NCBI RefSeq assembly: GCF_900187445.1
Contig: NZ_FYEB01000003.1
Location: 372,001 to 436,000, forward strand
DNA: 64,000 bases
Reading direction: 5' to 3'
Source of the DNA: Pseudomonas sp. Irchel s3b2
GTDB lineage: Bacteria; Pseudomonadota; Gammaproteobacteria; Pseudomonadales; Pseudomonadaceae
Both the position numbers and the translations under genes were made by a program. The notes under the pieces were generated by a model. It had not been told where the DNA came from. It worked only from the letters and a program-made list of their open reading frames with translations, and made no database searches. Shown here one piece after another: positions 19,232-26,616 of this stretch. Each line of letters opens with the position of its first letter. Position 1 is the stretch's first letter.

Positions 19232-20025
19232 TCGCCGCTCAGGCGACCGACTCGGCCCCGCAATGGCTGTTGCTCGATGTGCCAGGCATGCCTCAGGCCG
19301 GTGCGAGTTTACGGCAACAGTTTGCTCATGCTCGATGGTTCCGCCTGTTCGAAGGCACCGAATTTCACCCGTTGCGTGAACTCGGGCCGGTGCTGGTCGA
19401 CCTTCGCGAGTGCCCGGCACTGGCCGAACTGTGCCAAAGTGCACCCCATGCCTGGAGCGGGTTACTGCTGGTCAGTGAAGCATCGCCATCGCAGCTGCTG
19501 GAGCATTTGCGACGCATGCTCGTGGTCACCTTGGGTCTGCATCACCGGGCTTTGTTGAGTTACTACAATCCACACACGGCGAGTTATTTTTTCGATGCCT
19601 GCGATGCGCAGGAGCTGAGTCGCTGGCTAGGTCCGATCGAGCAGTTGCGCTGGTTCGGCGGCACCTGGGCCGACCGGGCCATTGGCTGTCAAGGCTGGCA
19701 GCAGTTGTTGAACCCGCAGCTTGCCGTCCGGCCACTGGCCATCGAAGAAAACCTTACCCCGCGTCAGCGAGATACCTTGCAAACCTGCCTGCTGGAACAA
19801 CACGCCTGGCACTGGAGCCGATCCACCGGCACCGACTACTACACCTTGTGGGCTTACCTGCAGGAAGGGCTGGCGCTGGGTTTCAGCGAACGTCCGGTGC
19901 TCGATGGCTGGTTATGGTTGCGCTTGCAGCATCCCGACGCAGTGGCCGGGCAGCCGTTGTCGGGAGCCACCCAGCAGGAGCGTCTCGATAGCCTGCGTAA
20001 TCTATGGCAGAACGATCAAGCCTGA
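19228..20025 (+). CDS. DUF4123 T6SS effector-loading adaptor
   Basis: DUF4123 (Tap/TEC) proteins are cytoplasmic chaperones that dock a toxin onto its cognate VgrG. The start chosen is the ATG at 19228, coupled to the vgrG stop, giving 265 residues. PQWLLLDVPGMPQAG and LLLVSEASPSQLLEHLRRML match the domain, and LLSYYNPHTASYFFDACDA followed by LGPIEQLRW is its centre. In known loci the toxin and immunity genes come next; here the following gene is a convergent MATE exporter 12 bp away, so the client is absent or encoded elsewhere. Confidence 0.88.
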   Translation: MIAAQATDSAPQWLLLDVPGMPQAGASLRQQFAHARWFRLFEGTEFHPLRELGPVLVDLRECPALAELCQSAPHAWSGLLLVSEASPSQLLEHLRRMLVVTLGLHHRALLSYYNPHTASYFFDACDAQELSRWLGPIEQLRWFGGTWADRAIGCQGWQQLLNPQLAVRPLAIEENLTPRQRDTLQTCLLEQHAWHWSRSTGTDYYTLWAYLQEGLALGFSERPVLDGWLWLRLQHPDAVAGQPLSGATQQERLDSLRNLWQNDQA

Positions 20026-20037
20026 AGCTGACCCTCG

Positions 20038-21378
20038 TCATCCGTTGAGCCAGCTGTCGTGCTTGCGCAAGTACCAGGCGAACGCGCCAAGGATCAGACT
20101 GCGCATCAACATGAACAACAGGAAGGTTATCCACAGTCCATGGTTGCCCAAGCCTTGCAGCGCCCAGGCGAAGGGCAGCAGCAGGATCACCGTCAGTAGC
20201 ATGCCGTTGCGCATTTCCCAGGCGCGGGTGGCGCCGATGAACAGACCGTCGAGCAGGTAACTCCAGACGGCAATCAGCGGCAGTACCGCGAGGTAAGGCA
20301 GGTAAAGGAAGGCGGTGTCGCGCACGCTCTGGATGTCGGTCTGCATCTCGATGAACAGGTGCCCGGCGAACAGAAACAGCAAGGCAAATCCCACACTCGC
20401 CAGCAATGACCAACCGCACGCCACCACCAATGAGTGGCGCAGGGCCTCTCGGTCGCGAGCACCGATGGCGTGTCCGCACAGGGCTTCTACGGCATGAGCC
20501 AGACCGTCCAGAGCGTGGGCGGTCAGCAGCAGACCGTTAAGCAGCAATGCATTGGCGGCGACGGTGGCATCGCCCAGCCGCGCGCCCTGCACGGTGATCA
20601 GGAAAAATACCGACTGCAACGCCAGGCTGCGGATGAAAATGTCGCGATTGACCGCCAGCAATGGGCGCCAGCTCTGCCACAACGCCAGCGCGGCCCAGGC
20701 GATATGGCCGGGATAAGCGCGCAGAGCCTTGCGGGTCATGAACAGGCCGACCAGCGCGCCGGTCCACTCGGCGATCACCGAGGCCCGGGCCGCGCCGACC
20801 ACGCCCCACTCCAGACCGAGCACGAACCAGAGGTTCAGCGCGATGTTGATCAAGTTGGTGCTCAGCAGAATCGCCAGCGGCGCCCGAGCATTCTGAGTGC
20901 CGAGGAACCAGCCCACCAGTGCGTAGCTGGCCAGCGCCGCCGGCAACCCGAACAGCCGCGTGTGGAAGAACTCGCGGGTGAGCTGATCCAGCTCCGCCGA
21001 CGGTTGCATGAAGTGCAACGCGACCCCGCTCAACGGCACGCCCAGCGCCCCCAACAGCAGGGCCAGGCCCATGGCCAACAATAAACCCTGGAGCAAAATC
21101 TGCCGCAACGCTGCGCCATCCCCGCGCCCGGCAGCCTGGGCGGCGAACCCGGTGGAACCCATGCGCAGAAAACTCATGGCCCAGGCGAGAAAGGTGTACA
21201 GACTGGCGCCCACCGCGACAGCGCCGAGTTGATGAGCATGGGGCAGATGGCCGACGACGGTACTGTCGACCAGCGCTACCAGCGGTACGGAAATGTTCGA
21301 GAGAATCATCGGGGCGGCGAGCGCCCAGACTCGACGATGGGTCGGACGGTCGCGCCAGTCGGCAATCAGGTTGGACAT
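20038..21378 (-). CDS. MATE family multidrug/Na+ antiporter, DinF-like
   Basis: The product is an inner-membrane exporter of 446 residues with about 12 membrane helices in two similar halves, the multidrug and toxic compound extrusion fold. The N-terminal LAAPMILSNISVPLVALVDS and GFAAQAAGRGDG are characteristic of the DinF subgroup. Substrates cannot be read from the sequence. It is transcribed alone, convergent with the DUF4123 gene. Confidence 0.92.
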   Translation of the reverse strand: MSNLIADWRDRPTHRRVWALAAPMILSNISVPLVALVDSTVVGHLPHAHQLGAVAVGASLYTFLAWAMSFLRMGSTGFAAQAAGRGDGAALRQILLQGLLLAMGLALLLGALGVPLSGVALHFMQPSAELDQLTREFFHTRLFGLPAALASYALVGWFLGTQNARAPLAILLSTNLINIALNLWFVLGLEWGVVGAARASVIAEWTGALVGLFMTRKALRAYPGHIAWAALALWQSWRPLLAVNRDIFIRSLALQSVFFLITVQGARLGDATVAANALLLNGLLLTAHALDGLAHAVEALCGHAIGARDREALRHSLVVACGWSLLASVGFALLFLFAGHLFIEMQTDIQSVRDTAFLYLPYLAVLPLIAVWSYLLDGLFIGATRAWEMRNGMLLTVILLLPFAWALQGLGNHGLWITFLLFMLMRSLILGAFAWYLRKHDSWLNG

Positions 21379-21462
21379 GCAGGCTCCTTGGGGGCGCCTG
21401 CATTGTAGCGGCAGATTGTGTTCAGCTAAGCGAACGCAATCTACAAAACATCAGAGATCTAA

Positions 21463-21552
21463 TGTGGGAGCGGGCTTGCTCGCGAAGGCTTTCTTACATT
21501 CAACATGTCAGTCGACTGACACACCGCTTTCGCGAGCAAGCCCGCTCCCACA
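21463..21552. repeat. REP doublet (REPIN)
   Basis: TGTGGGAGCGGGCTTGCTCG and its inverse copy enclose a linker (CTTTCTTACATTCAACATG, then GACTGACACACCGC). The linker closely matches that of the doublets at 32164 and 41151, showing they are copies of one unit rather than separate palindromes. Confidence 0.9.
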
Positions 21553-21568
21553 TTGATGGTGGGTTACC

Positions 21569-21862
21569 TTAATGAATAATCCAGCTCAGCAACCACAACC
21601 CCAGCAACAACCAGATAATCCCCATGATGATCGACGCGTTCATGAAGGCGCGGATCGCTGCCCACAACAGTATCAGCCCAATGATCAGCGTGATGATGCT
21701 GACGATCGAAGTGTCCATGCCCAGTGCCTGGGCCAACCCTTCGACAAAATTGCTGCCGGCGTTGCTCAACAGGTTGAACAGACCACTGAGGGCGTCGATG
21801 ATGAACCGGATAGCCGAACCGATTATCTGGCCGAGCCATTCGAAAAAGCTTTCTACCTGCAT
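21569..21862 (-). CDS. Small two-helix membrane protein
   Basis: The product is 97 residues, starting at the ATG at 21862 with AGGACG upstream. The frame extends further upstream through repeat sequence, which is not coding. An amphipathic N-terminal half (FFEWLGQIIGSAIRFIIDAL) is followed by two closely spaced hydrophobic helices (IITLIIGLILLWAAIRAF and IIMGIIWLLLGLWLLSWII). No family is recognised. It is divergent from the MazG-like gene and stands alone. Confidence 0.72.
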   Translation of the reverse strand: MQVESFFEWLGQIIGSAIRFIIDALSGLFNLLSNAGSNFVEGLAQALGMDTSIVSIITLIIGLILLWAAIRAFMNASIIMGIIWLLLGLWLLSWIIH

Positions 21863-21937
21863 GTGTACGTCCTGATGGAGTGGTGGCGTGGTTGCCGGAT
21901 CCGAGCCTTGGGCTATTAATCGTGCTGTCGAGTTCCC

Positions 21938-21969
21938 GTAGGAGCTGCCGAAGGCTGCGATCTTTTGGA
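21938..21969. repeat. Half-copy of the GGAGCTGCC...GATCTTTTGA repeat
   Basis: GTAGGAGCTGCCGAAGGCTG continuing into CGATCTTTTGGA matches one arm of the doublet at 14986-15077 with few differences. No inverse partner lies nearby. Confidence 0.75.
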
Positions 21970-22054
21970 GTATGGCGCAAAGTGCGCAGGCACAACGCTT
22001 CCACTTGCCTTCACCCGCCATCCCCCGGAAGCTATACGCCTTCAGGAGAGCCCG

Positions 22055-22357
22055 ATGAACCTTGTTGAACTGACCGAACGCCTGCACGCCATTCGCGACC
22101 GCAATGACTGGCGGCAATTTCACAGCCCGAAAAACCTGGCCATGGCCGCGAGCGTGGAAATGTCCGAGCTGGTGGAGATTTTCCAGTGGCTGAGCGAAGA
22201 CCAGTCGCGCCAGTTACCGGCGGACAAGCTCGCCCATGCCGGGCAGGAAATCGGCGACATCGTGCTGTATCTATTGCTGCTGTGCAGCGAGTTGGGGTTG
22301 GACATGAATGAAGTGGTGCGCAGCAAACTCGCGGACAGCGAACGGCGGTTCAGCTGA
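22055..22357 (+). CDS. MazG-like nucleotide pyrophosphohydrolase
   Basis: The product is 100 residues from the ATG at 22055 behind CAGGAGAG. It has the compact all-alpha fold of the MazG-like/RS21-C6 (dCTPase) group: EMSELVEIFQW supplies the EExxE-like metal site and EIGDIVLYLLLLC the second helix with ExxD. Such enzymes hydrolyse non-canonical or dCTP-type nucleotides. Its TGA overlaps the cmoM ATG by one base, so the two are co-translated. Confidence 0.9.
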   Translation: MNLVELTERLHAIRDRNDWRQFHSPKNLAMAASVEMSELVEIFQWLSEDQSRQLPADKLAHAGQEIGDIVLYLLLLCSELGLDMNEVVRSKLADSERRFS

Positions 22358-23106
22358 TGAGCGACCGTCATTTCGATCAGCTGGCGACTCGTTTCGCCGA
22401 AAAAATCTACGGTGGCGCCAAAGGTGCAATCCGTCTCGCGGTGCTGCAGGCCGACCTGGCTGAAGCCCTGCCGGACCGCCCGTTGCGCGTACTGGACATC
22501 GGCGCCGGTCTGGGCCACATGTCGTTGTGGCTGGCCGAGCGCGGTCATCAGGTGACCCTCGCCGAGCCCGCCGAACCGATGCTTGAAGGCGCCCGTCAGC
22601 GCTTCGCCGAAGCGGGGCAGACGGCGACGTTCATTCAGGCGCCATGGCAGGATCTGCTCGGTCAGCTCACCGAACCCTACGACCTGGTGCTGTGCCACGC
22701 CGTGCTGGAATGGCTGGCCGAACCCCATGCGATTTTGCCGGTGCTGCATCAGTTGACGAAGCCGGATGGCTGGTTGTCCCTGGCGTTCTACAACCGCGAT
22801 GCGTTGATCTACCGCAACCTGCTCAAGGGTCATTTCCGCAAGATGCGCAAGAATGACATGGCCGGTGAGAAGCAGAGCCTGACCCCGCAGCAGCCGCTGG
22901 ATCCACGGGAACTGGCGGCGCAACTTGAGAGCATGTGGCAGGTCGAAACCCAGAGTGGGGTGCGGGTTTTTTACGACTACATGCCGGTGGAATTCCAGGC
23001 CCGCGTCGAACTGCCGGACTTGCTGGAAATGGAACTGGCTCACCGCCGCCACCCAAGCTTCGCCGGGCTTGGGCGCTATTTGCACTGGATCTGTCGGCCG
23101 ATCTGA
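22357..23106 (+). CDS. cmoM: tRNA 5-carboxymethoxyuridine methyltransferase CmoM
   Basis: CmoM methyl-esterifies 5-carboxymethoxyuridine at the wobble position of several tRNAs. The product is 249 residues. The opening DRHFDQLATRFAEKIYGGAK parallels that of E. coli CmoM (formerly SmtA). VLDIGAGLGHMS near residue 45 is the SAM-binding loop, LCHAVLEWLAEP and LSLAFYNRDAL are family signatures, and the C-terminal GVRVFYDYMP and LGRYLHWI are also shared. It overlaps the MazG-like gene and precedes two lipoprotein genes by 12 bp. Confidence 0.92.
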   Translation: MSDRHFDQLATRFAEKIYGGAKGAIRLAVLQADLAEALPDRPLRVLDIGAGLGHMSLWLAERGHQVTLAEPAEPMLEGARQRFAEAGQTATFIQAPWQDLLGQLTEPYDLVLCHAVLEWLAEPHAILPVLHQLTKPDGWLSLAFYNRDALIYRNLLKGHFRKMRKNDMAGEKQSLTPQQPLDPRELAAQLESMWQVETQSGVRVFYDYMPVEFQARVELPDLLEMELAHRRHPSFAGLGRYLHWICRPI

Positions 23107-23118
23107 CCGGAGCTCGTA

Positions 23119-23745
23119 ATGAAAAGTCGTTCAGGGTTACTGGTGATCTGTCTCGGGTTGGCGGCCTGTCAGGGCAGCAACCCTTATGTCGCGACATCCA
23201 ATCCCCTGCCACCGGCACCGCCCCAGGCCGCCACCACCTTCGACCGCAGCGCCTACCCGGCGCCGCCACGGGATTACGGGCGCTATCGCAGCTGGACCTG
23301 GCTCAACGGGCGCCTGCCACCGGGCACTGCCTGGGCCGATTCGGCGCAGGTGGCCGAAGCGGTTAGCAATGCCCTCGATCAACGCGGCTTGCGCCCGCTG
23401 CACGACAACCGTCCGGCGGACCTGTTGGTCAGTGCCGATTTGCGCCTGGAAACCCGCTTGCGTCAGGTTCAGGACGACTATGGTTACGGTGGCGGTTACT
23501 ACGGCGGTGGTTATGGCGGTTACAACCGCTACGGCAGCGGTTACGGGATGTACAACACCGTGCCGGTCATCCGTACTTATCAGGTACAAGTCGTGGTGGT
23601 GCAGGTCGATCTGTTCGACGCGGGCACCGGTCAGCCAGTGTGGAGTGCCAGTGCCGAAACCAGCAATCAGGGCAGCCAGAGCGAGCGTGCCGATGCCATA
23701 CGCGAAGCTGTCGAAAAGGCCATGTCGGCGTATCCTCCTAATTAG
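23119..23745 (+). CDS. DUF4136 lipoprotein with Gly/Tyr-rich insert
   Basis: The product is 208 residues. The signal sequence ends in a lipobox, LGLAAC (Cys at 17), so it is a lipoprotein; the residue after Cys is Gln, compatible with the outer membrane. The DUF4136 body is visible in [21 protein letters not shown] and the C-terminal [15 protein letters not shown]. Residues 115-140 are a Gly/Tyr tract ([20 protein letters not shown]). The next gene is a tandem paralogue. Function is unknown. Confidence 0.88.
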   Translation: MKSRSGLLVICLGLAACQGSNPYVATSNPLPPAPPQAATTFDRSAYPAPPRDYGRYRSWTWLNGRLPPGTAWADSAQVAEAVSNALDQRGLRPLHDNRPADLLVSADLRLETRLRQVQDDYGYGGGYYGGGYGGYNRYGSGYGMYNTVPVIRTYQVQVVVVQVDLFDAGTGQPVWSASAETSNQGSQSERADAIREAVEKAMSAYPPN

Positions 23746-23798
23746 CTTCCCGTACAAGAAGCCTCCCGCAGGTGCATGTCTTCTATCGGAGAAAAATC

Positions 23799-24356
23799 AT
23801 GTTCCGCCGCCTCGCTTTACTGGCCATGGCCGCGCTGCTCACTGCCTGCGCCGCCAACCAGGTCAATCATGACTTCGATGCCAGCCGCGACTTTGCTGCC
23901 TACCGTAGCTGGAGCTGGAAAGAGCCCGCCGTGCAATACCGTCCCAATGACCCACGGATCAAGAGTGATCTGACCGAACAACGTATCCGCCAATCCGTTG
24001 CCGATCAGCTGGATCAGCGTGGCTTGCGTCCGGCCGCCGCCGGTGCCAGTTCGGATCTGAAAGTGCAGGCCTACCTGATCGTCGAAGACCGCCAGCAACA
24101 GGTGAGCACTAACTATGGCGGCGGTTATGGTGGCCCATGGTACGGCTACTGGGGCGGGCCGATGTACACCGAAACCCGCAACGTCAGCTATAAGGTAGCG
24201 ACCATCCAGATCGACCTGCTCGATGGCAAGGACGGCAAACTGGTATGGCGCGGCAGCGACGAGCAGACGCTCAGCCGCACACCGAACCCGCAGGATCGCA
24301 GCAATAAAATCCACGAGACGGTCGGACGGATATTGGCTAACTATCCACCGCACTAA
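23799..24356 (+). CDS. DUF4136 lipoprotein, tandem paralogue
   Basis: The start is the ATG at 23799 behind CGGAG, giving 185 residues with the lipobox LLTAC (Cys at about 17). The domain shares [26 protein letters not shown] and the ending HETVGRILANYPP with the preceding gene, and has a shorter Gly/Tyr/Trp tract (NYGGGYGGPWYGYWGG). The pair probably arose by tandem duplication. A REP doublet follows the stop. Confidence 0.88.
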   Translation: MFRRLALLAMAALLTACAANQVNHDFDASRDFAAYRSWSWKEPAVQYRPNDPRIKSDLTEQRIRQSVADQLDQRGLRPAAAGASSDLKVQAYLIVEDRQQQVSTNYGGGYGGPWYGYWGGPMYTETRNVSYKVATIQIDLLDGKDGKLVWRGSDEQTLSRTPNPQDRSNKIHETVGRILANYPPH

Positions 24357-24385
24357 ACGCTGAGCGATCCAACACCACAGCCCCC

Positions 24386-24476
24386 TGTAGGAGCGAGGCT
24401 TCCCCGCGAAGAACGATAACGCGTAATGCCTGAAAAACCGCGGTATTTTCTTCGCGGGGAAGCCTCGCTCCTACAG
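24386..24476. repeat. REP doublet (REPIN)
   Basis: TGTAGGAGCGAGGCTTCCCC and its inverse copy lie either side of a short linker. Both arms carry the same CTTCCCCGCG variant (usually CTTGCCCGCG), so the two halves changed together. Confidence 0.9.
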
Positions 24477-24633
24477 GATCTTCGTCGTCATACAAGCCCA
24501 AAATAAGTCCATTCCCACATTGGGTTTTTGTTGTCTTGGATGGCATGTTGCCAGCAATCTGGCGAACCCTTGTCTACACTGCTTCTCACCAATGGAGGTA
24601 GCCCTCGGCAGTGCGCCGGCAAAGGAGTGCGTC

Positions 24634-26616
24634 ATGTCTCCCTGCTTGCAGTTTCGTAGCCCGGCCCGGCAACGGGGAGCGATCGGTTTGATGGCCGTGG
24701 TGACCCTGGGCATGGCCTTGGTGTTTCTGCTGGTCGTGATCGACAGCGGCCGCCTGTATCTGGAAAAACGCAGCTTGCAACGAGTGGCGGACATGGCCGC
24801 GCTGGAGGCTGCCACGCGCAACGGCGATTGCGCCGTGGGTGCCACCGCGACCGCCTATGCCACCGCCAGCGCAAACCGCAACAATTTCACCCTTCCTGAC
24901 CCCACGCGCAGCCTGACGGTGGCCTGTGGCACCTTGGCTCTGGACGCCAACAATCTTCGGGTTTTTACGGCTGATCCGAGCAGCAGCGAAGCCATTCGGG
25001 TACTCGCCAGCCATTCGATCCCGCAGAGTTTCGCCGGTGGCATTGGCGCCCTGTTCGACGGCGCTCCAGCCGGGGCGACCCTTAACCTGACCGCGACCGC
25101 CGTCGCAGCGTTGCCGCCACCGCTGGCCTCGTTGACCATCCGCAGTACGGTGTTGACTATCGATACCAGTAAGTCGGCAACCCTCAATGCACTGTTCGGC
25201 GGGTTGCTGGGCGGCAATCTGAATCTCTCTGTGGCGGGCTGGCAGGGGTTGATGAACACCAATATCAGCCTGCTCGGTTACCTCGATCGACTGAAGGTCG
25301 ACCTCGGTCTCAGCGCCGCCGGGTATGACCAGGTATTGGGCACTTCGGTGGCCGTCAGCCAGCTGATCCAGACCGCCGTCAATGTGCTGGACCCCGGCGG
25401 CACCCTTGGCGCGACGGCGACCATCGTCGGGCTGCAAGCACTCAAGGTTGCCGCGGGCTCAACGACCGTGGTGCTGGGCAATATGCTGCACGTCGAGAAC
25501 GGCAGCAACATGTCGGCGTTGGCGACTAACGTGAGCGTGTTCAACCTGATCGAAGGCATCGTGCAACTGGCCAACAAGAAAAACGGTCTGGTGGCAACGC
25601 TGCCGATCAATCTGGCGGGGCTGGCGCAAATCACGGCCCGGGTGCAGGTCCTGGAGCCGCCGCAACTCTCGGCAATCGGCAACCCGAAAAACGCGGCGCT
25701 GGATCCGCTGGGACCCAACCGGATCTATGTGAGAACCGCGCAGGTTCGCACCTTGCTGTCGATCGACTTGCCGGCGCTCGACGCCATTGTGGCGCTGGTC
25801 AATGCGGTGACCGATCTCGCAGGACCGCTGACCAACACCCTAAACGCGTTGCTCAATCTCAACCTGGTGGCGGTGCTCAATTCACTGACCTGTGCCTTGG
25901 GCGTGCCCTGCCAGACACCCGACATCATCGTGTTGCCGGGGCCGATACGGCTCGACGTGGCGCTGGACGTCGCCAGCGCCAGCAGTTACGTCACGGCCTA
26001 CAGTTGCCTCAGCAACACCAACAAAACCCTGACCACCAGCACCAGCACATCGCTGGTGAACCTGAAAATCGGCCGGATCGACTCGGCCAGCATGTTCGGC
26101 AGCAACACCACGCCGCCGACGGTCACGGTGCAGCCGTTGAAGGTCATCGATATCGGGATCAAAACCTGTCGCCGGCTTCTGTTGTTGCCCATTACCTGCG
26201 ATCCGCGTGTGCCCGGCGTCGGTGGCGGCATCGATATCGTTGCCGACACCAGCGTGGCGGCGAACGCCAACATTTCCCACGTCTACTCCGCACCACCCGC
26301 CACCAGCCTGCCGGAAATCAACCAGCCACCGTTCTACTACTCGTTCACCACCAGCAGCATTGTCAGCAATCTGCTCAACACCCCGCTTAACATTCACGTG
26401 GACATGTATGGCCCGTCGGGCAGTCTCGTCAGCGGTCTGGGGACGATCCTGAGCAGCGTCACCACCTTGCTGATCAGCGCGATCAACAGCGTGCTCAGCC
26501 CATTGCTCGACAGCTTGATCAACACCTTGCTGTTAAGCCTTGGGATCGATTTGAACAAGGTCGACGTCGGCGCCAATCTTAGCTGTCACTCAGGGCGCGC
26601 GACGCTGGTGATCTGA
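24634..26616 (+). CDS. tadG: TadG-like protein of the Tad/Flp pilus locus
   Basis: The start chosen is the ATG at 24634 with AAAGGAG upstream, giving 660 residues; the frame is open further upstream without a start signal. The N-terminus has the TadG-like membrane helix after QRGAIGLMAVVTLG (about residues 11-35) and ERADAAALAA-like LQRVADMAALEAATR. The rest is a large secreted region rich in Ala, Leu, Asn and Thr, with few charged residues and several Cys (near residues 425-440 and 520-530). It is separated from the tadCBAZ genes, with pprA between, and its 3' end overlaps that of pprA by 31 bases in convergent orientation. Confidence 0.85.
   Translation: MSPCLQFRSPARQRGAIGLMAVVTLGMALVFLLVVIDSGRLYLEKRSLQRVADMAALEAATRNGDCAVGATATAYATASANRNNFTLPDPTRSLTVACGTLALDANNLRVFTADPSSSEAIRVLASHSIPQSFAGGIGALFDGAPAGATLNLTATAVAALPPPLASLTIRSTVLTIDTSKSATLNALFGGLLGGNLNLSVAGWQGLMNTNISLLGYLDRLKVDLGLSAAGYDQVLGTSVAVSQLIQTAVNVLDPGGTLGATATIVGLQALKVAAGSTTVVLGNMLHVENGSNMSALATNVSVFNLIEGIVQLANKKNGLVATLPINLAGLAQITARVQVLEPPQLSAIGNPKNAALDPLGPNRIYVRTAQVRTLLSIDLPALDAIVALVNAVTDLAGPLTNTLNALLNLNLVAVLNSLTCALGVPCQTPDIIVLPGPIRLDVALDVASASSYVTAYSCLSNTNKTLTTSTSTSLVNLKIGRIDSASMFGSNTTPPTVTVQPLKVIDIGIKTCRRLLLLPITCDPRVPGVGGGIDIVADTSVAANANISHVYSAPPATSLPEINQPPFYYSFTTSSIVSNLLNTPLNIHVDMYGPSGSLVSGLGTILSSVTTLLISAINSVLSPLLDSLINTLLLSLGIDLNKVDVGANLSCHSGRATLVI

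Noticed and set aside
24520..24633. Longer N-terminus for TadG
   Set aside because: The upstream extension is a Cys-rich, non-secretory stretch without a ribosome binding site; AAAGGAG fits the ATG at 24634.
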